A stretch of 10,415 nucleotides of DNA from JALOOE01 sp964423545 (lineage in GTDB: Bacteria; Chloroflexota; Anaerolineae; CG2-30-64-16). The notes beneath the pieces are model-generated. The model had not been told where the DNA came from. It searched no databases and worked only from the letters and a program-made list of their open reading frames with translations. Shown piece by piece: positions 1-5,683 of this stretch; the first letter of the stretch is position 1; every line of letters starts with the position of its first letter. Where the stretch lies: contig CAYRFV010000203.1 of NCBI GenBank assembly GCA_964423545.1, positions 1-10,415 on the forward strand, given 5' to 3'. A program made the translations under genes and the position numbers.

Positions 1-916
1 CCCAGAGTCGCGTGGTCGCGGCAAGATCACAGTCGCCCCTCGGCGGAACCTCCAGCGGGTCAATCACAGTCAGGGCAGTCTCCTCGGCCATGATCTTGAC
101 GAGCGTTCGTTCCGGCCCGCAGGAGTGAACATGCGTCATCATGCCCGCGGCGTCTGCCAGCTCGATCACCTTCTGGACTGCGGGAAGAGCGAGCTGGCGG
201 AAAATCCTCGGCGTCTGAAAGACCAGCGTGCCGGAGCCGCCGACGCATAGGAAGTCGGGCCTGACGTCGAGCGCCATCACCCGCTGAAAGCGGGTCACGG
301 CTTTTTCGATGCGCTCTTCGGCCCACTGCTGGTGCTTATCTGGGTTGTCATAATAGCGATAAATATCCTCGATGCTGCCGAGCGCACACGTTCCAGCCAC
401 AAAGACGCCGACGATCCCCTGGTCTCCCATCAACTCCCTGACGCGTTGCAGCCCGGCCGGCCCTTTGTCCACCGGCTTGCGGCCCTCGATCGGCTCCCAA
501 CGCTCGGGAATGGGCGGCAGGCCAACCTTGGCGAGGGGCACCCTGCGAGTGGGCGGGTCCGCCACATAGTAAACGTTGACCGTCTCCTGCCAGGACATAC
601 GGCCGTTTTCGCGCCGAGCCGCCTGGGTGATGATCCGGTCGGCGCTTCGGAAAACGATGTAGTCCTCGAATCCGTCGTCGACGACTTCCTCTGGAAAGGT
701 GAGGGGAAAGTAGCCATCCATGACCGAATCGATCCCGAAATGTCTGGCGCACGCGATGTACGCCTCCCAGATGGGCGGATCGTTGTAGAGATAGAGGTCC
801 CAAAACGGCTTGCCGGTCAGCTTCGCCGGGATCATGTTGGAGAAGTCGGGAGCAACCGGCACGCAGTCCGGTACGCCGCCGGTGAGCACGGTGAGCAGAC
901 GTTCGCGCGGTTTCAA
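1..916 (-). CDS. URO-D superfamily protein (methyltransferase-like), 3' end cut by window edge
   Basis: The reading frame stays open for 305 codons and runs off the left edge, so the C-terminus is missing. The family fold is a TIM barrel that either decarboxylates uroporphyrinogen III or, in the MtaA/CmuA branch, moves methyl groups to or from corrinoids using zinc. Visible marks are the N-terminal PRERLLTVL helix (residues 3-11), VCVGG-like strand LCVGGSGTL (223-231), and the H264-S-C266-G motif followed by GDCDLA (294-299). H-x-C-G resembles the zinc-binding side of the methyltransferase branch, and the RQAGRYLPEY signature of true HemE is absent, so a haem role is unlikely. The start is a TTG because AGGGAGGAAGG lies 6-8 nt upstream and no ATG fits. 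It is divergent from the sulfatase. The family assignment is good; substrate is unknown. Confidence 0.85.
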   Translation of the reverse strand, partial: MKPRERLLTVLTGGVPDCVPVAPDFSNMIPAKLTGKPFWDLYLYNDPPIWEAYIACARHFGIDSVMDGYFPLTFPEEVVDDGFEDYIVFRSADRIITQAARRENGRMSWQETVNVYYVADPPTRRVPLAKVGLPPIPERWEPIEGRKPVDKGPAGLQRVRELMGDQGIVGVFVAGTCALGSIEDIYRYYDNPDKHQQWAEERIEKAVTRFQRVMALDVRPDFLCVGGSGTLVFQTPRIFRQLALPAVQKVIELADAAGMMTHVHSCGPERTLVKIMAEETALTVIDPLEVPPRGDCDLAATTRLW

Positions 917-951
917 GATGCCTTCCTCCCTCAACGCAAGGAATGGGCTAG

Positions 952-957
952 ATTGTA
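952..957 (-). promoter_or_regulatory. Possible -10 box (TACAAT) for the URO-D-family gene
   Basis: TACAAT on the minus strand matches the sigma70 -10 consensus at five of six positions. It would start transcription near 945, giving a leader of about 29 nt ending in a strong Shine-Dalgarno. No good -35 box is present at 16-18 nt, so the call is weak and activator dependence is possible. Confidence 0.3.
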
Positions 958-976
958 ACGCCGTTCGGCCGGATGC

Positions 977-1022
977 GCCACATTTTGGGGCAGGCCCCTG
1001 CGCCGTGGGTGGCCCCTGTGGC
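977..1022. repeat. Hairpin-prone inverted repeat in the divergent intergenic region
   Basis: GCCACA (977-982) pairs with TGTGGC (1017-1022), and GGGGC (987-991) can pair with GCCCC at 1012-1016 or, as an alternative, with GCCCC at 994-998. It lies upstream of both predicted transcription starts (about 945 leftward, 1114 rightward), so it would act as DNA if it acts at all. No T tract follows. It may be chance in GC-rich DNA. Confidence 0.3.
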
Positions 1023-1078
1023 TTCGCCTAACAACCACTGCCGTCGCGCAGGTTCGAGGCGCCGATATCCCGGCTCGA

Positions 1079-1107
1079 TTGCCACGCACGGCGAAGTCAG
1101 GTATACT
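1079..1107 (+). promoter_or_regulatory. Sigma70-type promoter of the sulfatase gene
   Basis: TTGCCA (1079-1084) and TATACT (1102-1107) are separated by exactly 17 nt, and each matches its consensus at five of six positions. The predicted start is near 1114, leaving a leader of about 130 nt before the sulfatase ATG at 1244. This also rules out an upstream in-frame ATG at 1079 as the translation start, because it would lie inside the promoter. Confidence 0.75.
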
Positions 1108-1135
1108 GTCGTACGCCTCGATGGGCCCAATTCCC

Positions 1136-1161
1136 CCGCCGTGGCACGCGTGCCACGGCGG
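1136..1161. promoter_or_regulatory. Perfect 26-bp palindrome in sulfatase leader, candidate operator or RNA hairpin
   Basis: The half-site CCGCCGTGGCACG is followed directly by its exact reverse complement, with the symmetry axis between 1148 and 1149. It starts about 22 nt downstream of the predicted transcription start, a typical position for a repressor roadblock. As RNA it would form an 11-bp stem with a CGCG loop. No U tract follows, so an intrinsic terminator is unlikely. The regulator is not encoded in the window. Confidence 0.6.
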
Positions 1162-1243
1162 AGCTTCGTGTCGCTGGCCCGATTCAGCAGCCAGGCCCTT
1201 GCGCTCGACCGAGAGGCGCCACCCGACATCGGAGAGAGACACC

Positions 1244-2674
1244 ATGTCACGCCGTCCCAATGTGCTCTTCTTCTTCACGGATGATCAGCGCTTCGACACC
1301 ATCCACGCGCTGGGTAATCCCCACATTTTCACCCCGAATCTCGATTGGCTCGTGGAGCACGGTACGGCCTTCACGCACGCCTATATCATGGGCGGGACAA
1401 GCGGGGCGGTGTGCATGCCCAGCCGGGCGATGCTGTGGACGGGTCGCACCCTGTTTCACATCCAGCAGCAGGGCCAGGACATTGCCAGCGAACACGTGAT
1501 GCTGGGGCAGGTGCTGCGGCAGGCCGGATATACCGTCTTCGGGACGGGCAAATGGCACAATGGTCCGGCCGCTCACGGTCGCAACTTCAGTGCGGGGGCC
1601 GAGATCTTCTACGGCGGCATGGATGATCATTGGAACATGCCGGTGTGCGACTTCGATCCGGCCGGGATCTATCCACAGCGGATTCATCAGACGGTCGATT
1701 TCGTCCGGCAGCGAGTGGTCGAAAAGATCGCAGACCACATCCACGCCGGACGCCATTCCAGCGTGCTGTTCTGCGATGCGGCGATCGACTTCCTGCGCAG
1801 GCGGACGGCGCCGGATCCGTTCTTTGTCTACGTCGGATTCACGGCGCCGCACGATCCCCGGACGATGCCGCGCGAGTACCTGGCGATGTACGATCCCGAC
1901 CGGATGACGTTAGGCGACAACTTCATCCCCATGCATCCGTTTGACAACGGCGAGATGCAGGTGCGCGACGAGTTGCTCGCCGCCTATCCGCGCGATCCGG
2001 TGGAGGTGCGCCGCCACGTGGCTGCCTACTACGGCATGATCACGCACCTGGATGCCCAGATCGGCCGCGTGTTGTCGGTGCTGCGCGAGACGGGCGAGCT
2101 CGACAACACCCTGATCGTCGTGGCGGGCGACAATGGCCTGGCGCTTGGCCGGCACGGGCTCATGGGCAAACAGAGCCTCTACGAGCACAGCGTCCACGTC
2201 CCCCTGCTCCTGGTTGGCCCGGGCATTGCTGAGGGGCGGCGGAGCGACGCGCTCGTCTACCTGCTCGACATCTACCCCACTTTGTGCGAACTGCTCGGCC
2301 TGCTGATTCCGTCATCGGTCGAAGGCTTGAGTTTTGCCCAAGAGCTCGGGCCGGTCGCACTCCCGCGCTCGGGCGTGGGGGACCGGCGACCGCCGGTGGC
2401 AGGCCGCGAGCATCTGCTCTTCGCCTACCGCCACCTGATGCGCGGGGTGCGCGATGAGCGGTGCAAGCTGATCGAGTATGTCGTAAGCGGCCGGCGGCAT
2501 ACGCAGCTCTTTGATCTCCAGGCTGATCCATGGGAGATGGTCAACCTGGCCGAAGATACGCGTTATGCCGGACATCTCGCGCGACTACGCGCACTTCTGC
2601 TCCGCTGGCGAGACGAGTTGGGCGACACCCAAGAGGAAATGAGTAGCCCTTTCTGGGACCGGTTTGCTCAGTAG
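1244..2674 (+). CDS. Type I sulfatase (arylsulfatase/S1 family), cysteine-type
   Basis: The predicted protein has 476 residues, normal for the S1 sulfatases, which hydrolyse sulfate esters using a formylglycine made from a cysteine. C57-M-P-S-R61 is the C-x-P-S-R modification motif. D13-D14 near the N-terminus and D296-N297 in GDNG supply the usual calcium ligands, and K103/H105 (GKWH), H203 (APHDPR) and K309 (GKQSLYE) fit the active-site set. The C-terminal QLFDLQADPWEMVNLA segment (421-436) is typical of the family. There is no signal peptide, so it appears cytoplasmic, unlike many secreted relatives. The ATG at 1244 has GGAGAGAG five nt upstream. Maturation needs an FGE or anSME enzyme, which is not in the window. 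Substrate cannot be told; a polysaccharide or other organic sulfate is likely. Confidence 0.93.
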   Translation: MSRRPNVLFFFTDDQRFDTIHALGNPHIFTPNLDWLVEHGTAFTHAYIMGGTSGAVCMPSRAMLWTGRTLFHIQQQGQDIASEHVMLGQVLRQAGYTVFGTGKWHNGPAAHGRNFSAGAEIFYGGMDDHWNMPVCDFDPAGIYPQRIHQTVDFVRQRVVEKIADHIHAGRHSSVLFCDAAIDFLRRRTAPDPFFVYVGFTAPHDPRTMPREYLAMYDPDRMTLGDNFIPMHPFDNGEMQVRDELLAAYPRDPVEVRRHVAAYYGMITHLDAQIGRVLSVLRETGELDNTLIVVAGDNGLALGRHGLMGKQSLYEHSVHVPLLLVGPGIAEGRRSDALVYLLDIYPTLCELLGLLIPSSVEGLSFAQELGPVALPRSGVGDRRPPVAGREHLLFAYRHLMRGVRDERCKLIEYVVSGRRHTQLFDLQADPWEMVNLAEDTRYAGHLARLRALLLRWRDELGDTQEEMSSPFWDRFAQ

Positions 2675-2732
2675 ATCGGAGCCGGCAGGCGTAGGACCGC
2701 GCCGTGAGGAAGCTGCGTCCGATAGGGAGACC

Positions 2733-2982
2733 ATGCACCGCTATCTCTGCTTCGACGTTGAGGACCTTGTGGGCTTGCACACCGACCATCACTCCATGCA
2801 CCCGACCGCCTCCGACAGAGAACGAGCCCGCGGTCGCAGCCCAATTCGCCCAGGAGGCCATCTACAACCGGCTGCCCGGCTGGCCCCCGCACAGACCCGA
2901 TCTGCGGCTCGATCTGCTGGCGCTGCACACCGGGCTGCAGAGCTGGAGTCTGTCACCGGCTGTGCTGCTCGGCCCCAGATGA
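2733..2982 (+). pseudogene. Decayed gene, probably a polysaccharide-deacetylase-like remnant
   Basis: Two stretches with gene-like, GC-rich third positions lie in different frames. The first (from ATG 2733, with AGGGAG just upstream) reads MHRYLCFDVEDLVGLHTDH and on to HSMHPTASD near 2816. After a one-base shift near 2817, the next frame gives EAIYNRLPGWPPHRPDLRLD and more, to a TGA at 2980-2982. FDVED resembles the first NodB motif of polysaccharide deacetylases, and HTDHH/HSMHPT resembles the H-S/T-x-x-H metal motif, but these normally lie far apart, so an internal deletion is likely. The combined remnant is only about 80 codons. It follows the sulfatase by 58 nt on the same strand and could once have belonged to the same unit. 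The family call is inference; a sequencing frameshift or a small unknown gene are alternatives. Confidence 0.45.
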
Positions 2983-2988
2983 GAGGAT

Positions 2989-3024
2989 GAGCCCTGGGAG
3001 GGCGCGCCGAGCATCCCGGGGCTC
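2989..3024. terminator. Terminator-like hairpin between convergent genes
   Basis: GAGCCCTGGGA (2989-2999) pairs with TCCCGGGGCTC (3014-3024) over 11 bp with a single G-U wobble and a 14-nt loop. It sits between the rightward sulfatase/remnant and the leftward dehydrogenase, six nt past the latter's stop. There is no T tract on either strand, so it could act as a bidirectional barrier or mRNA 3' end stabiliser rather than a standard intrinsic terminator. Confidence 0.45.
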
Positions 3025-3029
3025 CGTCC

Positions 3030-3806
3030 TCAGAAGGTGGCCAGCCAGCCACCGTCCACGTAGATGATCTGGCCCGTCATGAATCGAGCGGCTTCCGATG
3101 CCAGGAACACGGCAACCCCCTCGAAGTCCTCGGGTGCACCCCATCGACCCAACGGTGCGCGCTTCCTCACCCATGCGTCGAACTCCGGGTTGTCCACCAG
3201 CACCTGGTTCATCGGCGTATGGATGAAGCCTGGACCGATGCCGTTCACTCGGATACCAAACGGCGCCCAGTCGACCGCCAGCGCGCGGACCAACTGGCGA
3301 ATGCCGCCCTTACTTGCCGTGTAGGCGGAAGTGGTCGGTCGGGAAGCCTCGCTCATGAGGGAGGCGATCATCGTGATGCTCCCCGGCCGGCCCGTAGCGA
3401 TGCGTTCGCGCGCGAAGCACTGGGATAAAACGTACGGCGCAGTCAGGTTTACGCGCAGCACGCGCTCGTACTGGTCCAGCGGCGTGAGATCCGCGCGGCT
3501 CCTCGTGGTGATTCCGGCGCTGTTCACCAGGATGTCCACGCCGCCAAGCACCTCGGATGCGGCTTCGAACAGGGCCGGGATGCTGTCTATCTCCGCAAGA
3601 TCGCAGACGAGCGCATGCGCTGCCTCGTTGCCGCCGAGGGTGCACAGCTCGGACTGCGCCTGGGCGTTCTTGTCCATGCTCCGGCCTGCGATGGCAACCC
3701 TGGCGCCCGCCCTGACGAAGCCTCGGGCGATCCCCAGACCGATGCCGCTGTTGCCGCCCGTCACCAGGGCGGTCTTACCAGCCAGACTGAACATCGTCAG
3801 ATCCAT
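3030..3806 (-). CDS. Short-chain dehydrogenase/reductase, KduD/gluconate-5-dehydrogenase-like
   Basis: A 258-residue classical SDR, the usual length. It carries the NAD(P)-binding TGGNSGIG (16-23), the structural NSAG (95-98), catalytic N120, S149, Y162 and K166 (Y-T-A-S-K), and the PG motif at 192-193. The opening FSLAGKTALVTGG, DSIPALFE, PLGRWGAPEDF and the C-terminal DGGWLA are very like 2-deoxy-D-gluconate 3-dehydrogenase (KduD) and gluconate 5-dehydrogenases, which oxidise or reduce sugar acids. The exact sugar is not visible. The ATG at 3806 has GAGGAG about 10 nt upstream, inside the end of the preceding gene; an in-frame ATG at residue 5 is less likely. It follows the GIY-YIG gene by 3 nt, so it is cotranscribed and probably translationally coupled. 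Confidence 0.88.
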   Translation of the reverse strand: MDLTMFSLAGKTALVTGGNSGIGLGIARGFVRAGARVAIAGRSMDKNAQAQSELCTLGGNEAAHALVCDLAEIDSIPALFEAASEVLGGVDILVNSAGITTRSRADLTPLDQYERVLRVNLTAPYVLSQCFARERIATGRPGSITMIASLMSEASRPTTSAYTASKGGIRQLVRALAVDWAPFGIRVNGIGPGFIHTPMNQVLVDNPEFDAWVRKRAPLGRWGAPEDFEGVAVFLASEAARFMTGQIIYVDGGWLATF

Positions 3807-3809
3807 CGT

Positions 3810-4244
3810 TCACGCGCTCCTCAAGACCTCGTCCAGTCGATCGAGGCCGAATCCCTCAGGCAGCCGGATGAGGTGAGCGGGACACCGCTCGCGGCAGTCA
3901 CCGTTTCCGAAGCCGGGTATCGGGGCCGTAGCGCCGTTCAGGCTCAGCAGCGCCCGCGTCCAGCGGCACTCCAGCCGCTGCGGGCTCGTCTTGAAATAAA
4001 CCTCACACACCGGCGCCCGCTCGGTAAGGTAATCGATGTGCCAGCGCCGTCGCCGGTCAAGGCGCATGTGGCGGGCAAGACGCCCCTGCAGGCCCCCGGC
4101 TCCCTGAGCGCTCCCAAGGTAGATATAGCGGCCTGAAGGCACCGTCACGAGGCCCAACCGGCCGACTACCAGCGTGCAATCGCTGGGAATCTCGATGACC
4201 AGGGCGTAGCCGCCGGGCTCAGCCGGCCAGATGGCTTGGTTCAC
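3810..4244 (-). CDS. DUF123 family GIY-YIG-like nuclease domain protein
   Basis: The 144-residue protein is a stand-alone DUF123 domain, a divergent GIY-YIG relative otherwise known fused to endonuclease III-like proteins in archaea. Motifs in order: GGYALVIEI (11-19) as the GIY strand, SGRYIYLGSA (37-46) as the YIG strand, RLARHMR (55-61) with the helix Arg/His, WHIDYL (68-73), E92, then the family C-terminal GFGNGDC (111-117) and CPAHL (121-125). A DNA cleavage role is suggested by the fold but is unproven for stand-alone members. The start is GTG 4244; an in-frame TGA lies just upstream and there is no clear Shine-Dalgarno. The promoter places transcription start on the GTG itself, so the mRNA is probably leaderless. 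It heads a two-gene unit with the SDR, a pairing without an obvious functional link. Confidence 0.85.
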   Translation of the reverse strand: MNQAIWPAEPGGYALVIEIPSDCTLVVGRLGLVTVPSGRYIYLGSAQGAGGLQGRLARHMRLDRRRRWHIDYLTERAPVCEVYFKTSPQRLECRWTRALLSLNGATAPIPGFGNGDCRERCPAHLIRLPEGFGLDRLDEVLRSA

Positions 4245-4250
4245 GGCTTC

Positions 4251-4278
4251 ATCATATCAGGTCCGGCCCATCCGTCAA
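4251..4278 (-). promoter_or_regulatory. Promoter giving a likely leaderless mRNA for the GIY-YIG gene
   Basis: On the minus strand, TTGACG (4278-4273) and TATGAT (4256-4251) are 16 nt apart, each five of six to consensus. Six bases separate the -10 box from GTG 4244-4242, so the expected +1 is the G of the start codon. This agrees with the missing Shine-Dalgarno. Confidence 0.7.
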
Positions 4279-4355
4279 AGACGCAGCGCCAACACGCCAA
4301 CATCGAGGGGCCATCGTCGCGGCGTGGAAGCTGTCTCGCTCTTGCGCCGAAGTGA

Positions 4356-4384
4356 TTGACTTTTTCCTCTCCGTGTGCTACGCT
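4356..4384 (+). promoter_or_regulatory. Extended -10 promoter of the HEAT-repeat gene
   Basis: TTGACT (4356-4361) and TACGCT (4379-4384) are 17 nt apart, and a TG lies one base before the -10 box (TGC-TACGCT), an extended -10. The predicted start is near 4391, leaving a leader of about 100 nt. It is back to back with the GIY-YIG promoter, about 80 bp away. Confidence 0.65.
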
Positions 4385-4390
4385 TTTCAC

Positions 4391-4439
4391 AGGAGGACGA
4401 GTTACGATCGGCCGGTCGCCCGCCAAACGTGCGGGGTAA
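4391..4439 (+). other. Duplicated ribosome-binding-site-like segment with vestigial ACG start
   Basis: AGGAGGACGAGTTACG at 4391-4406 closely resembles the true initiation region of the HEAT gene, AGGAGGTCGTTATG at 4480-4493. It sits at the predicted 5' end of the mRNA, but where an ATG would be there is ACG, which opens 11 codons and then TAA at 4437-4439. It could be a leader peptide with a rare start, a ribosome standby site, or chance. Confidence 0.3.
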
Positions 4440-4462
4440 TCGACACGTGTGGGGTGACTGAC
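4427..4462 (+). repeat. Tandem 18-bp direct repeat in the HEAT gene leader
   Basis: ACGTGCGGGGTAATCGAC (4427-4444) is followed directly by ACGTGTGGGGTGACTGAC (4445-4462), identical at 14 of 18 positions. It lies between promoter and start codon. Two adjacent copies 18 bp apart would suit two molecules of a DNA-binding protein on nearly the same helix face, or a leader RNA element. Confidence 0.45.
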
Positions 4463-4490
4463 AGGGATGGATCGGATAGAGGAGGTCGTT

Positions 4491-5006
4491 ATGGGAGCGA
4501 ATTCGAACGTCCGATCGCACGAACTCTCCGATCTCGTTGCCGTGCTTGGCGACGACAATGGGCTGGCGCGTCAGCGCGCGCGGGAAAAGCTGGTTGAGAT
4601 CGGCGAACCGGCGGCGCCGGTGCTGGTGGCGGCGCTGTCTAGCCCTGAAGCGCAGGTGCGCTGGGAAGCGGCTAAGGCGCTTAGTGAGATCGCAGCGCCG
4701 TCATCAGCGCCGGGTCTGGTAGCGGCCCTCGAGGATCGCGAATTCAGCGTGCGGTGGCTTGCCGCTGAAGCGCTGGTGGCCATCGGCCATCGATCGATCG
4801 CACCCATTCTGGAGGCGTTGGTGCAGCGCGGCGACAGCCGGTGGTTGCGCGACGGTGCGCACCATGTGCTCAAGGCGTTGTCCCGGCGCACCGCGTCCGA
4901 GGAGCTCGCCCCGGTGTTGGCTGCTATCGAAGGTCCAGAGCCGGAACTGGTGGCGCCTCCAGCGGCTCAATCGGCCCTGGAGGCCATGGGCCACAAGGGA
5001 GACTGA
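4491..5006 (+). CDS. HEAT-repeat (PBS lyase-type) protein
   Basis: A 171-residue protein made of about four helix pairs. Repeats lie near residues 11-42, 43-74, 75-104 and 105-131, with the recurring pattern LVAAL-x5-6-VRWxAAxALxxIG seen clearly in repeats two and three (VRWEAAKALSEI, VRWLAAEALVAI). Such proteins are binding scaffolds; some act in phycobilin attachment, but no phycobiliprotein genes are here, so only a protein-binding role can be inferred. There is no signal peptide or membrane segment, so it is likely cytoplasmic. The ATG at 4491 is chosen because AGAGGAGGT ends four nt upstream; an earlier in-frame ATG at 4467 lacks a good ribosome site. It stands alone, divergent from the GIY-YIG gene and convergent with the membrane protein gene 14 nt away. 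Confidence 0.85.
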   Translation: MGANSNVRSHELSDLVAVLGDDNGLARQRAREKLVEIGEPAAPVLVAALSSPEAQVRWEAAKALSEIAAPSSAPGLVAALEDREFSVRWLAAEALVAIGHRSIAPILEALVQRGDSRWLRDGAHHVLKALSRRTASEELAPVLAAIEGPEPELVAPPAAQSALEAMGHKGD

Positions 5007-5020
5007 ACCACTGATCCGCG

Positions 5021-5674
5021 TCAGCCGCTGAGGGCCTCGGCTATCGACACCAGGGCGGTGGCGAAGAAGCCGACTGCGCCCACCCAAAGGCCCCAGCCGA
5101 GGGGCAACGGCTGGCGGTAGAGCGCTTCGATTGCAGCGTGAACCTGGAGGAAGCCCCAGACCGGAGCGATGGCTGCCGCCAGGCTCAGCAGTCCGATCGC
5201 GACCAGCAACGGCCTGTCAGGCAGCTCGCGCAGCAGCGGAGCGCCGGCCACAAGCAGAAGGCACAGCGCCATCGCGATCGTCTGCAGGCGGAATTCCGGC
5301 TGCAGCAGGAGGCCGGGGCTCCAGGCGGGCGGAAGCAACGCCAGGGCCAGCGGAATCGCTGCCAACGCGGCCAACCAGCGGCTCCAAACAGGCAGCGCGC
5401 GGCGACTGGCGAACAGACTGCACGCTATGCTTGCGGCAACCAGCGGCAGATAGAAGAGTTCGCGGGGCAAAGCAATCATGCCGGAAGCCACCTCCGGTAT
5501 GAACTTGACATATTCAGCCAGGTCGAGGCCGATGACAACCAGGCCCGCGGCTTTGTGCGGCAGCCATGGCCCATAGTAGCCGATCAGCCCGATCAGTCCC
5601 GCCAGCATGATCACCAGCCAGCGGATGCGGCGGGAGCGACCTGTTCGGCGTGCGGTCAGATAGCGTGAGGGCAT
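5021..5674 (-). CDS. Multi-pass membrane protein of unknown function, last gene of glycan operon
   Basis: I do not recognise the family. The 217-residue product has an Arg-rich cytoplasmic start (RRTGRSRRIR, 9-18) and about six hydrophobic segments near 19-36, 71-88, 99-114, 128-146, 155-177 and 193-211. The segment GYYGPWLPHKAAGLVVIGLD (32-51), followed by LAEYVKFIPE, looks like a specific motif rather than plain membrane filler. The ATG at 5674 is 9 nt after the glycosyltransferase stop, with no strong Shine-Dalgarno, so it probably depends on translation of the upstream gene. Its position suggests a role in the export or modification of the surface glycan, which is inference only. Its stop is 14 nt from the convergent HEAT gene stop, with no terminator visible between. 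Confidence 0.75.
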   Translation of the reverse strand: MPSRYLTARRTGRSRRIRWLVIMLAGLIGLIGYYGPWLPHKAAGLVVIGLDLAEYVKFIPEVASGMIALPRELFYLPLVAASIACSLFASRRALPVWSRWLAALAAIPLALALLPPAWSPGLLLQPEFRLQTIAMALCLLLVAGAPLLRELPDRPLLVAIGLLSLAAAIAPVWGFLQVHAAIEALYRQPLPLGWGLWVGAVGFFATALVSIAEALSG

Positions 5675-5683
5675 GGCGCCAGC

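Noticed and set aside
332..958. A 208-codon open frame on the plus strand
   Set aside because: It is antisense to the URO-D-family gene, whose frame has the recognisable motifs; long antisense frames are expected in GC-rich DNA.
1141..1156. TGGCAC in the palindrome as a sigma54 -24 element
   Set aside because: The matching TGC follows after only three bases rather than the required spacing of about five before TTGC, and the sequence is fully explained as a palindrome.
1079..1243. In-frame N-terminal extension of the sulfatase from ATG 1079
   Set aside because: It lies inside and just after the promoter, would be translated through the palindrome, gives non-sulfatase sequence, and ATG 1244 has a good ribosome site directly before the conserved PNVLFFFTDDQ start.
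2664..2990. A full-length 108-codon gene in the single frame from 2664
   Set aside because: Only its segment from 2733 to about 2816 looks coding; afterwards the neighbouring frame has the gene-like codons, so a frameshifted remnant fits better.
4241..4558. A minus-strand 105-codon frame overlapping the GIY-YIG start by GTGA
   Set aside because: It crosses both divergent promoters and the HEAT gene start and has no recognisable protein features.
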